A DNA stretch of 61,281 nucleotides from Lachnospiraceae bacterium (GTDB lineage Bacteria; Bacillota; Clostridia; Lachnospirales; Lachnospiraceae): contig JAGAPK010000003.1 of assembly GCA_017623295.1 (NCBI GenBank), positions 1 through 61,281 of the forward strand, read 5' to 3'. The translations under genes were made by a program, and so were the position numbers. The notes under the pieces were generated by a model. That model was given only the letters and a program-made list of their open reading frames with translations. It made no database searches and was not told the origin of the DNA. This document shows, piece after piece, positions 24,553 through 33,600 of this stretch. The first letter of the stretch is position 1. Every line of letters begins with the position of its first letter.

Positions 24553-25536
24553 TTAGGCAACCTCCCAAGGATTTTCCTGTCCTTCTACAAAAAGCTTACA
24601 GCTAAGCAAGGAATCCCGGACTACGGTTTCTACACAGTTATCCGTGTAAAATGCCATGTGATGGGAAACCGTAACATTTGGAAAACCTCTTAAAATAGCA
24701 AGTTCCCTATTATTTAATATATCCGATTTGTGGTCATAATAGTATAAACCAAATTCATTTTCTACAACATCCAGACCTGCTGCACCGATTTTACCGGACT
24801 CAATCGCAGAAATAAGGGCTTCCGAATCAATCAAAGCACCTCTTGCGGTATTGACGATAACCACTCCGTCTTTCATTGTCGCAATGCTTTTTGCATCAAT
24901 AATGTGATAATTCTGTTCGGTCAACGGCGTATGTAGTGTGATAACATCTGCCTGTGCAAAAAGCTGTGCTAGCGGAACATACTCTGCATACTGCTTCACT
25001 TCTTCCTGCTCATACAAATCATACGCAATCATTTTACAGCCAAAGCCGGACAAATCCTGAATTACGGTTCTGCCGATTCTTCCGGTTCCGATGACTCCAA
25101 CGGTCAAATCCTTCAGTTCTCTTCCCTGAATACCGGCAAGTGTATAATCCTGAATATTAGTACGCTCCATAATCCGTTTCATTTTACGAATCGACATCAG
25201 AATCAACATAACCGTATAATCTGCCACACCATTTGGTCCATAAGGTGCGTTTCCTACTTTAATACCAAATTCTTTGGCTGCCTCCAAATCAATATGATCA
25301 TAGCCAATCGTTCTGGTTGTCAGATATTTGACTCCATTGTTATGAAAAGCCTCCAGTAACTCTCTCGTAATCTTGGAAGTGATAATATCCACACATTCAC
25401 TTCCCTTTGTCAAATGCGCATTCTCCAGCGTTGGGGCATCCGCACACAGAACAAGTTCTATACCAAGTTCCTTTTCATAACGCAAAAACAACTCTTTCTC
25501 ATCAAATTCTCTGCAATTATAAACCGTAACTTTCAT
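24553..25536 (-). CDS. D-isomer-specific 2-hydroxyacid dehydrogenase (D-lactate dehydrogenase-like)
   Basis: A 327-residue NAD-dependent dehydrogenase. The Rossmann motif is GVIGTGRIGR, the catalytic arginine and glutamate are in NTARGALIDSEAL and GLDVVENE, and the histidine is in TVSHHMAFYT. The layout matches D-lactate dehydrogenase (LdhA-like), reducing pyruvate to D-lactate, although 2-ketoacid specificity cannot be certain. Its start overlaps the upstream transporter stop by four bases (ATGA). Confidence 0.92.
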   Translation of the reverse strand: MKVTVYNCREFDEKELFLRYEKELGIELVLCADAPTLENAHLTKGSECVDIITSKITRELLEAFHNNGVKYLTTRTIGYDHIDLEAAKEFGIKVGNAPYGPNGVADYTVMLILMSIRKMKRIMERTNIQDYTLAGIQGRELKDLTVGVIGTGRIGRTVIQDLSGFGCKMIAYDLYEQEEVKQYAEYVPLAQLFAQADVITLHTPLTEQNYHIIDAKSIATMKDGVVIVNTARGALIDSEALISAIESGKIGAAGLDVVENEFGLYYYDHKSDILNNRELAILRGFPNVTVSHHMAFYTDNCVETVVRDSLLSCKLFVEGQENPWEVA

Positions 25537-26753
25537 GATTGTTTTTCCTCTTCTTCCAACTTTCGCTCGTAAGATTCCTTCACTTCTTCTTCATAGCTTG
25601 TCACGATTGCCCAGTCTTCCTCGCGAATCTTTCTGAATTTATTAAAACCGGCCAATAGAATTTTCAAGCTTTTCTTCGTTGTATCAAAAACCCCTTCTTC
25701 GTACAGGTTTAATATAATAATACCAATCGGCACTGCGAAAATCATACCAATCACACCGGCAGCCTGATAACCGATGTAAAGGAGGAAAATCGTAGGAATC
25801 GCATCCATTCCAATAGAATCTCCCACAATTTTCGGCTGAATAATCTGGCGGAAAAGCTGTCCCACGCACCAGATAATCAGAAGTCCTATTGCTCTTTTGT
25901 ATTCACCGCTTAATATTTCAATAATTGCCCAAGGAATCATAACAGTTCCGGTGCCAAAAACCGGAAGCAAATCCAGAATCGCAATTCCCAGCGCGATAAC
26001 TGCCGCATAGTCAATTCCAAGAATCAACAATCCGACAAGCACTACCATATAAACCCAAATCTCAATTTTAAACTGTGCTTTAAAATAACCGCCAACTGCA
26101 TTGCGAAAGCTTCGTCTTACCATATCATAACGATAGTAAATCGAATCCGGTACATGCTTCTTCGCAAACTCCGATACATAATTTTTATCCGCTACAAAAA
26201 AGTACGAAGAAAGCAGACTCATAATCACTGCCATAAAAACATCCGGCAAATGTTTCGCAAAATTACCTACCCATGTAACGGTAGATGTTCCGAGGTTAAT
26301 ATTACTGATAAAATTAGAAAAATAGCCGCCCAGACCTTTGGTAAAGCTCATCAGTGTTCCCTGCAAGTCTTTCGGCAGACGTTTATAAACGCCTTCTAAA
26401 TTTGCACCTACCCGATTAAATTCCTGCTCAATCTGCTCCCACAAAACAGGAAGTTCATCAATAAAACCTATGATCTCCCGAATTAGTTTCGCTCCTACTC
26501 CATATACAAGAAGCACGACACCTGCCAAAACTGCAACAATCACAAACGCTGAAACTGCTTTTCTTTTAATCTTAAATTTCTCTTCAAAGAAACGCACTAA
26601 TGGCGAAGCAATCATTGCTATAATCCATCCAATGATAAAAGGCATAAAGAAAATGATTACCTTTGGCAAAACAAAAATACAAAATAAAATTGCGACTATG
26701 GCAGTCAATATATTTAGACTTACTTTAAAATATGTTTTTACGGATTGTTTCAT
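25533..26753 (-). CDS. AI-2E family transporter (PerM-like)
   Basis: A 406-residue membrane protein with eight spans and a long central soluble loop. The conserved DLLPVFGTGTVMIPWAI and QPKIVGDSIGMDAIP motifs identify the AI-2E/PerM family. Some members export the quorum signal AI-2; others exchange sodium and protons. The C-terminal tail is strongly charged. The next gene overlaps by four bases. Confidence 0.9.
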   Translation of the reverse strand: MKQSVKTYFKVSLNILTAIVAILFCIFVLPKVIIFFMPFIIGWIIAMIASPLVRFFEEKFKIKRKAVSAFVIVAVLAGVVLLVYGVGAKLIREIIGFIDELPVLWEQIEQEFNRVGANLEGVYKRLPKDLQGTLMSFTKGLGGYFSNFISNINLGTSTVTWVGNFAKHLPDVFMAVIMSLLSSYFFVADKNYVSEFAKKHVPDSIYYRYDMVRRSFRNAVGGYFKAQFKIEIWVYMVVLVGLLILGIDYAAVIALGIAILDLLPVFGTGTVMIPWAIIEILSGEYKRAIGLLIIWCVGQLFRQIIQPKIVGDSIGMDAIPTIFLLYIGYQAAGVIGMIFAVPIGIIILNLYEEGVFDTTKKSLKILLAGFNKFRKIREEDWAIVTSYEEEVKESYERKLEEEEKQS

Positions 26754-26798
26754 AGCTTCCCCTTCTTAGCTTATCATCCTCAGTTTATCCTGCTTAGC

Positions 26799-27395
26799 TT
26801 ATTCTTCTACACTTTCCATCATACCATCAATTAACTCATAAATATCGTCTCTTCCCTGTTTTGTCATGGATGAGTATGGTATGACAGTCGTGTCATCTTC
26901 AACTTGCAACGTGTCACAAATCAGTTTAATCTGTTTCGAAATCTGACTGCGCTTAATTTTGTCCAACTTTGTTGCAATAATTATCGGCTTATATCCTCTT
27001 TCCAAAATCCAGTCATACATAATGCAATCATTTTCCGAAGGTGCATGACGAATATCAATCAGAAGAAATACTGCTTTAATCATTTTGGACTGATGCAGAT
27101 AATCTTCAATTAATTTTCCCCATTGTGCCTTAACCTTCTCATTTGCCGTAGCATAACCATAACCCGGTAAATCCACGAAATACATCTGATTGTTTACATT
27201 GTAATAATTGATTGTCTGCGTTTTGCCCGGCTGTGAACTGGTTCTCGCCAGTGATTTCCGGTTCATAAGACCGTTAATAAGAGATGATTTTCCCACATTA
27301 CTCTTTCCCGCAAACGCAATTTCCATATATTGATTATCCGGAAGCTTACTGGTAATCCCACAGACCGTTTCCAAATTTACACTTTTAATAACCAT
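26799..27395 (-). CDS. engB: Ribosome biogenesis GTP-binding protein EngB/YsxC
   Basis: A 198-residue GTPase for large-subunit assembly. ATG 27395 is preferred as GGAGG lies just before it; the in-frame ATGs at 27413 and 27407 overlap or precede that site. G1 is GKSNVGKSS, G3 is DLPGYGYA, and G4 is ATKLDK. Length then equals the family norm. It is downstream of lon, the usual order in Firmicutes. Confidence 0.96.
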   Translation of the reverse strand: MVIKSVNLETVCGITSKLPDNQYMEIAFAGKSNVGKSSLINGLMNRKSLARTSSQPGKTQTINYYNVNNQMYFVDLPGYGYATANEKVKAQWGKLIEDYLHQSKMIKAVFLLIDIRHAPSENDCIMYDWILERGYKPIIIATKLDKIKRSQISKQIKLICDTLQVEDDTTVIPYSSMTKQGRDDIYELIDGMMESVEE

Positions 27396-27473
27396 ACTGT
27401 CCTCCATGTACAATTTCTATATTGTTTATCATGCATTCAGTTCACAACCTATTTCACATTTATTCTTCTCTGC

Positions 27474-29831
27474 TCAAAGAAGATTTCTGCTTAAAGAATA
27501 TTTTAACACATCTTCCATTGTTTCTACATAGTGGATTTGCATTCCCTTTTTAATTTCTAACGGAATTTCTTCCACATCTTTTTCATTTTTCTTCGGCACT
27601 AATACCGTTTCGATACCCGCCATCTTGGCCGCAAGCATTTTTTCCTTCAAGCCACCGATAGGAAGCACTTTTCCACGTAGAGTAATTTCACCTGTCATTG
27701 CTACTTTCGCGCATACCGGAATCTCAGTTACGGCAGACAAAATTGCCGTTGCCATTGTGATACCTGCCGACGGACCATCCTTCGGAACTGCTCCTTCCGG
27801 AATATGTAAATGGAAATCTGTTTCTTTGAAGAAATCGTCTTCAATACCATACTCTTTGCTGATAGAACGCACATAACTCAAAGCAATGATGGCAGATTCT
27901 TTCATCACATCACCCATTTGACCTGTTAGGTCAATCTCGCCTTTACCCGGCATTTTGTTGACTTCTATCTGTAATGTTTCGCCACCTACGCTTGTCCATG
28001 CCAAGCCTCTTACAATACCAACCTCATCTGTCTCATTTGCAGGATTTCTGTCATATTTTGGTTTCCCAAGGTATTGTGACAGATTTGAAGACGTTACCTT
28101 TATTTTCTTTTTACCATCCTGTAAAAAGGCTCTTGCTGCTTTCCTGCATATCTCACCCAGTTTACGTTCCAGTCCACGCACACCGGCTTCTCTGGTATAG
28201 AAATCAATAATGTCCCTAAGCGCACCATCAGTAACTTGCAGGATTTCTTCACTCAAACCATTTTGACTCAACTGCTTCTCCCATAAGTGCTCTTTGGCAA
28301 TATGAAATTTCTCATTTGCGGTATAGCTGTTAACCTCAATAATTTCCATTCTGTCTAGCAATGGTCTTGGAATCGTTTCCGTAGTATTTGCCGTTGCAAC
28401 AAACAGAACCTCAGACAAATCTACCGGAATTTCTACATAATGATCACGGAACTGATTATTCTGCTCACCATCCAATACCTCTAACAAAGCAGAAGAAGGA
28501 TCACCTTTGTAATCGCTGCTTACCTTATCAATTTCATCTAAAAGCATCAGCGGATTCTTCACACCAGCCTGCTTCAAACCGGTTACAATTCGCCCCGGCA
28601 TAGCGCCCACATAGGTTTTGCGATGACCGCGAATTTCTGCTTCATCACGCACGCCACCAAGACAAATACGCACATACTTCTTATTCAAAGATTCTGCAAT
28701 ACTTCTTGCAATCGATGTTTTACCGGTTCCCGGAGGTCCCACAAGACAGATAATCGGGCTGTCGCCCTTCTTTGTCATGGCGCGAACTGCCAGAAATTCC
28801 AGCACACGCTCTTTCACTTTCTCTAAGCCATAGTGCTGTTCTTCCAGAATCTGCTGTGCACGGTTAATATCCAGATTATCTTTCGACATCTTATCCCAAG
28901 GCAATTCCAACAAGGTTTCAATATAGGCACGTTCCACTGCACTTTCTGAACTGCTTCCCGACACACTTTTGAAACGCGAAATCTCTTTCTTAATTTTCTC
29001 TTTGACTTCTTTACTCGCTTTCAATTTGCCAAGTGCTTCTTCAAACTGCTCAATATCAGAAAAAGAATTGTCATCCCCAAGTTCCTCTCTGATATAACGC
29101 ATCTGCTCCCGCAAAATGTAATCTCTTTGATTCTTATCTAATCTGGCTTTGACTTGTGTAGTCAACTTTGTTTTTACTTGACTAATCTCTACTTCATTTG
29201 CCAGAATTCCTGTTAAGACCTCAAATCGCTCTGTCAAATCATAAGCACTCAATACCTGCTGTTTCTTCTGAAAAGATAATGGAATGTTGATGGTAATCTG
29301 ATCCAACAATTTTCCAAGATTCGTACTTTCTTCTACCTGACGGCTGATAGTACCTGCAATTTTCGGGAAACAGGCCGCATACTCTGCAAAAATATCTTTT
29401 ACTGTGCGAAGCATTGCTTCCTTCTCCATTTCATCTATACTTCCATTGTCTTCCTGCACTTCATTGACTTCAGAAGTCAAGTATTCCGCATTCTCTAAAA
29501 AAGACTTTATTTCTACTCTCTTTATACCTTCAATCAATACTCTAACCATCTGCTTAGGTAATTTTGTCACCTGTTTTACCATTGCTAAAGTACCGATTGG
29601 ATAAACCTGTTCAAAAACAGGATTGCTTTCATTAGGATCTTTCTGTGTCACTACAACAAGCTGCTGGTTTCCCATCATTGCCTGCTCTACTGCTAAAATT
29701 GACTTTTCACGACTCAAATCAAAGTGAATAATCATGTCCGGCAATACGGTCAGACCTCGTAATGCTACGGTCGGAATCCCTTCACTCTGTATTTTCTCAT
29801 TAGTTAATTCTTGATTTAATATTTCTTCCAT
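27474..29831 (-). CDS. lon: ATP-dependent protease Lon
   Basis: A 785-residue LonA. An N-terminal substrate-binding domain (to about 300), a AAA+ module with GPPGTGKT, and a protease domain with the serine of PKDGPSAGITMAT and the lysine of GGLKEKMLAAK. It degrades misfolded and regulatory proteins. GGTGATG precedes the ATG. It follows clpX across a terminator, so it probably has its own promoter. No CIRCE heat-shock element was seen. Confidence 0.97.
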   Translation of the reverse strand: MEEILNQELTNEKIQSEGIPTVALRGLTVLPDMIIHFDLSREKSILAVEQAMMGNQQLVVVTQKDPNESNPVFEQVYPIGTLAMVKQVTKLPKQMVRVLIEGIKRVEIKSFLENAEYLTSEVNEVQEDNGSIDEMEKEAMLRTVKDIFAEYAACFPKIAGTISRQVEESTNLGKLLDQITINIPLSFQKKQQVLSAYDLTERFEVLTGILANEVEISQVKTKLTTQVKARLDKNQRDYILREQMRYIREELGDDNSFSDIEQFEEALGKLKASKEVKEKIKKEISRFKSVSGSSSESAVERAYIETLLELPWDKMSKDNLDINRAQQILEEQHYGLEKVKERVLEFLAVRAMTKKGDSPIICLVGPPGTGKTSIARSIAESLNKKYVRICLGGVRDEAEIRGHRKTYVGAMPGRIVTGLKQAGVKNPLMLLDEIDKVSSDYKGDPSSALLEVLDGEQNNQFRDHYVEIPVDLSEVLFVATANTTETIPRPLLDRMEIIEVNSYTANEKFHIAKEHLWEKQLSQNGLSEEILQVTDGALRDIIDFYTREAGVRGLERKLGEICRKAARAFLQDGKKKIKVTSSNLSQYLGKPKYDRNPANETDEVGIVRGLAWTSVGGETLQIEVNKMPGKGEIDLTGQMGDVMKESAIIALSYVRSISKEYGIEDDFFKETDFHLHIPEGAVPKDGPSAGITMATAILSAVTEIPVCAKVAMTGEITLRGKVLPIGGLKEKMLAAKMAGIETVLVPKKNEKDVEEIPLEIKKGMQIHYVETMEDVLKYSLSRNLL

Positions 29832-29866
29832 TTCATCACCAAAAACTGTTAATATTCAAATACTAG

Positions 29867-29898
29867 AAAACGCCGCCCATGTTTCTGGCGGCGTTTCA
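29867..29898 (-). terminator. Terminator between clpX and lon
   Basis: AACGCCGCC (29869-29877) pairs with GGCGGCGTT (29888-29896), nine GC-rich base pairs with a 10-base loop, followed on the minus strand by TTTT. It lies past the clpX stop and ahead of lon. Confidence 0.75.
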
Positions 29899-29924
29899 TA
29901 TCATAGGTCACAGCCCTTCACATA

Positions 29925-31187
29925 TTACATGCCCTGTGCCTGTAAAGTTCTGTCACGATAACGGACAAGAGGCTTACTTTTGCCCTCTACCGCATCTTTT
30001 GTGATAATACATTCTGCAATATTATCATCCGATGGAATTTCATACATAACATCCATCATAACGTTTTCCATAATAGAGCGAAGTCCTCTGGCACCTGTTT
30101 TTCTCTCATATGCCAGTTCTGCGATCGCTTCGACAGCATCTTCTTCAACGCTCAATCTAACTTCGTCAAATTCAAACAGCTTACGATACTGCTTGATTAA
30201 AGCATTCTTAGGCTCTTTCAAAATTCTGATTAATGCTGCTTTATCCAGTCCTTCCAAAGTAACGGTAATCGGCACACGCCCAATAAATTCCGGAATCAGA
30301 CCAAACTTCATCAAATCCTGTGGTGCTACTTCTTTCAGAACTGCACCGATATCTTTACTGCTTTTTTCGGCAATCTGAGCATTAAAACCGATAGAATTTC
30401 TATCAAGTCTCTCTTCTACAATTTTCTCCAGACCATCAAAAGCTCCACCGCAAATAAACAGAATATTGGACGTATCAATCTGAATCAATTCCTGATGAGG
30501 ATGCTTTCTACCGCCCTGTGGTGGTACACTGGCAACCGTTCCTTCAATAATCTTCAGAAGTGCCTGTTGAACACCTTCACCCGAAACGTCTCTCGTAATG
30601 GAAACATTTTCACTTTTCTTAGTAATCTTATCAATTTCATCAATATAAATGATTCCATACTGCGCACGCTCGATATCATAATCTGCTGCCTGAATCAGCT
30701 TTAACAAAATATTTTCAACGTCTTCGCCAACATAACCTGCTTCGGTAAGTGTGGTTGCATCGGCAATGGCAAAAGGTACATTGATAATCTTCGCCAATGT
30801 CTGTGCCAGATATGTCTTACCGGAACCGGTCGGTCCAACCATGATAATATTACTTTTCTGTAATTCCACACCATCATCATCCTGTGGTGCTGTCACTCTT
30901 TTATAATGATTGTATACGGAAACTGCCAGAACTTTCTTTGCTTCTTCCTGTCCAATCACATAATCATCCAGAAATTTCTTGATTTCTACCGGTTTAAGAA
31001 GATTAATTTCCACTTCTTCTACTTCCGTTTCTTCCTCATATTCTTCCTCGATGATATCCGCACAGATATCTACACATTCATCACAAATATAGACACCTGC
31101 AGGACCGGCAATCAATTTTCTTACCTGATCCTGAGTTTTATTACAAAAAGAACATCTTACTTTATCGTCAGAATTTCTTCCTGCCAT
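29925..31187 (-). CDS. clpX: ClpX, ATP-binding specificity subunit of ClpXP
   Basis: A 420-residue unfoldase. The N-terminal zinc domain has CSFC and CDECVDIC. Walker A is GPTGSGKT, Walker B is IIYIDEIDK, and the pore loop GYVGEDVE and IGF-type loop are present for ClpP docking. It delivers tagged proteins to ClpP, whose gene is immediately upstream, the usual tig-clpP-clpX order. The acidic [14 protein letters not shown] insert follows the zinc domain. Confidence 0.97.
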   Translation of the reverse strand: MAGRNSDDKVRCSFCNKTQDQVRKLIAGPAGVYICDECVDICADIIEEEYEEETEVEEVEINLLKPVEIKKFLDDYVIGQEEAKKVLAVSVYNHYKRVTAPQDDDGVELQKSNIIMVGPTGSGKTYLAQTLAKIINVPFAIADATTLTEAGYVGEDVENILLKLIQAADYDIERAQYGIIYIDEIDKITKKSENVSITRDVSGEGVQQALLKIIEGTVASVPPQGGRKHPHQELIQIDTSNILFICGGAFDGLEKIVEERLDRNSIGFNAQIAEKSSKDIGAVLKEVAPQDLMKFGLIPEFIGRVPITVTLEGLDKAALIRILKEPKNALIKQYRKLFEFDEVRLSVEEDAVEAIAELAYERKTGARGLRSIMENVMMDVMYEIPSDDNIAECIITKDAVEGKSKPLVRYRDRTLQAQGM

Positions 31188-31212
31188 TGTTCAATAACCA
31201 TGCCTTTCTTAG

Positions 31213-31809
31213 TTATTTCGCAGCCTCGACATGATTGGTAATAACACGGTCAATTAACCCGTAAGCAAGAGCTTCTTCTGCGGATTTCCAGTTATCACGT
31301 TCTGTATCCGCTGCAATCACCTCATAATCCTGTCCTGTGTTTTCAGCCAAAATCTTATTTAACTTTTCTTTGGTCTGCAGGATATGTTTTGCTGCAATCT
31401 CAATTTCAGTTGCCTGACCCTGTGCTCCACCAAGTGGCTGATGAATCATAATCTCTGCATTTGGAAGTGCCATTCTTTTGCCTTTAGCACCACCTGCAAG
31501 TAAGAACGCACCCATGCTGGCTGCCATACCGATGCATACAGTAGAAACATCACATTTGATGAACTGCATAGTATCGTAAATTGCCATACCTGCTGTAACA
31601 GAACCGCCCGGACTGTTGATATAGAGATGAATGTCCTTCTCCGGGTCCTCAGACTCTAAGAATAACATCTGTGCAACAACAAGGCTTGCTGTTGTTTCGT
31701 TTACTTCCTCTCCTAAGAAAATGATTCTTTCCTTTAAAAGTCTTGAATAAATATCATAAGAACGTTCCCCTTTTGAGGTCTGTTCAATGACATAAGGTAC
31801 TAATGCCAT
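31213..31809 (-). CDS. clpP: ClpP protease subunit
   Basis: A 198-residue serine protease that forms the ClpP barrel. Catalytic Ser98 is in GMAASMGAF and His123 in [19 protein letters not shown] is the substrate strand. Starts after GGAGG. It pairs with ClpX, encoded 25 bases downstream. Confidence 0.97.
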   Translation of the reverse strand: MALVPYVIEQTSKGERSYDIYSRLLKERIIFLGEEVNETTASLVVAQMLFLESEDPEKDIHLYINSPGGSVTAGMAIYDTMQFIKCDVSTVCIGMAASMGAFLLAGGAKGKRMALPNAEIMIHQPLGGAQGQATEIEIAAKHILQTKEKLNKILAENTGQDYEVIAADTERDNWKSAEEALAYGLIDRVITNHVEAAK

Positions 31810-31931
31810 AATAATTCCTCCATTTTATTCTAATATTGCCATAATTTCCCTTTACTAAAACATATTATAGCGCTATTAAAATAATTCTGCACGAATCAGC
31901 TTCAAATTTAAGAAAAACTTTATACTATTTA

Positions 31932-33221
31932 TTATTTGTTTTCTTTTGCTTTTTCTACTACGAATTCAACAGCTTTCTTTACTGCGATGTCCTGCATAAT
32001 GTTTTTCTTTTCTTTTTCACCAAGCAGTTCTTTTACCTTTGCAACATCCATCTGGTAAACTTCTGCCATTGTTTCCATTTCTTTCTCGTAGTCTTCTTCT
32101 GTTGCTTCAATCTTCTCTGCTGCAACAACTGCTTCCAGAACTAATCTGGATTTAATTCTTTCTTCAGCCTGTGGTTTTACCTGTTCTACCATCTGCTGAT
32201 AGTTTGTTCCTGTAAACTGGAAGTACTGTTCCATAGAAAGACCCTGCATTGTAATTCTCTGAGCGAATTCATCTACCATCTGTCTCTGCTGTGTTTCTAA
32301 CATAGCTTCCGGAATTTCCATTTCAGATGCTTCTACGATAGCACTGATAACAGCTTCTTCTTTTGCATTCTTAGCATCTTTTGCTTTTTTCTCTTCCAGA
32401 TTCTTCTTAACATCTTCCTTGTATTCAGCTAATGTTTCAAATTCAGATACTTCGCTTGCGAATTCATCATCTAATTCAGGAAGCTGTTTTTCTTTGATTT
32501 CTTTTACAGTACATTTGAAAACTGCTGCTTTGCCCTTTAAATCTTCTGCATGGTAGTCTTCCGGGAAAGTAACGTTGACTTCTACTTCTTTACCGATTTC
32601 TGCACCAACTAACTGCTCTTCGAAACCAGGAATGAATGCACCGGAACCGATTGTAAGCGGATAGTTCTCGCCTTTACCACCTTCGAATGCAACGCCATCA
32701 ACAAAACCTTCGAAATCGATAACAGTCATATCACCGTCTTTAACAGCTCTGTCTTCTACTGTGATATTTCTTGCATTGTTTTCTCTTTCTTTGTCGATTG
32801 CTGCATTAACTTCTTCTTCTGTAACTTCAACATCTACTTTATCAACTTTAACACCTTTGTATTTTCCTAATTTAACTTCCGGTTTTAAAGCAACAGTTGC
32901 TGTAAAGATAAAAGGTTTTCCTGCTTCAATCTGTGTAACTTCAATCTTTGGAGAAGATACGATATCTTCTTCACACTCATCCAATGCTTTTTCGTAAGCT
33001 GTTGGAATCAGGCTGTTTGCTGCTTCTTCATAGAAAACTTCTTTTCCATACATTTTTTCAACCATCTGACGCGGTACTTTACCTTTTCTGAAACCAGGAA
33101 TGCTAATCTGGCTTTTCTGTTTCTGGTAAGCTGCCTCAATTGCTTTTTCTAAATCTTCTGCGCTTGCTTCAATAGTAAGCTTCGCCATGTTCTTTTCTAA
33201 TTTCTCCACCTGTAAACTCAT
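31932..33221 (-). CDS. tig: Trigger factor
   Basis: A 429-residue ribosome-bound chaperone with prolyl isomerase activity. ATG 33221 (MSLQVEKLEKN) is used because AAGGAGG precedes it and the earlier in-frame start at 33263 reads through that site. The ribosome-binding signature GFRKGKVPRQMVEKMYG is in the N domain, the FKBP-type domain lies in the middle, and the helical C domain is lysine/glutamate-rich. It heads the tig-clpP-clpX-lon block. Confidence 0.96.
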   Translation of the reverse strand: MSLQVEKLEKNMAKLTIEASAEDLEKAIEAAYQKQKSQISIPGFRKGKVPRQMVEKMYGKEVFYEEAANSLIPTAYEKALDECEEDIVSSPKIEVTQIEAGKPFIFTATVALKPEVKLGKYKGVKVDKVDVEVTEEEVNAAIDKERENNARNITVEDRAVKDGDMTVIDFEGFVDGVAFEGGKGENYPLTIGSGAFIPGFEEQLVGAEIGKEVEVNVTFPEDYHAEDLKGKAAVFKCTVKEIKEKQLPELDDEFASEVSEFETLAEYKEDVKKNLEEKKAKDAKNAKEEAVISAIVEASEMEIPEAMLETQQRQMVDEFAQRITMQGLSMEQYFQFTGTNYQQMVEQVKPQAEERIKSRLVLEAVVAAEKIEATEEDYEKEMETMAEVYQMDVAKVKELLGEKEKKNIMQDIAVKKAVEFVVEKAKENK

Positions 33222-33335
33222 AAATCGGTTTCCTCCTTCAATTACCTCTGCAACATATATCATTTCATCAGGGACTCCTATAAAAATCCCTAGTCACAGT
33301 CATTTTAAGATTATAGCACAAACGTTAGGAAAATA

Positions 33336-33590
33336 CTAGCATTTCTTTCCGTAAATCACTTTTGAAGTAATCCCGTTTAACATTCCTATCTTTCCGGACA
33401 AGGCACTGATTTGTTTTTCAGGTGCATCCATCACAATACTTATCACGTTCATTTTCTTTTTGCTATAAGGAATACCCATTCTTCCGATAATATATTCAGC
33501 ATAATCATGTAAAATCTGATTCAGTCTGTCAATTTCCTCCGGATTCTCCACAATAATTCCAAGTAACGCTACCCTTGTTTCATTTTCCAT
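33336..33590 (-). CDS. TM1266-like putative iron-only hydrogenase system regulator
   Basis: An 84-residue ACT-like protein. ATG 33590 is preferred, with AGGGGGA before it; upstream in-frame starts overlap the ABC gene. The sequence (RVALLGIIVENPEEIDRLNQ, NVISIVMDAPEKQISALSGK) resembles the TM1266 family, named as a regulator of iron-only hydrogenase systems. Here it follows an ABC importer by 10 bases rather than hydrogenase genes. The role is unknown. Confidence 0.75.
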   Translation of the reverse strand: MENETRVALLGIIVENPEEIDRLNQILHDYAEYIIGRMGIPYSKKKMNVISIVMDAPEKQISALSGKIGMLNGITSKVIYGKKC

Positions 33591-33600
33591 ATTTGTCCCC

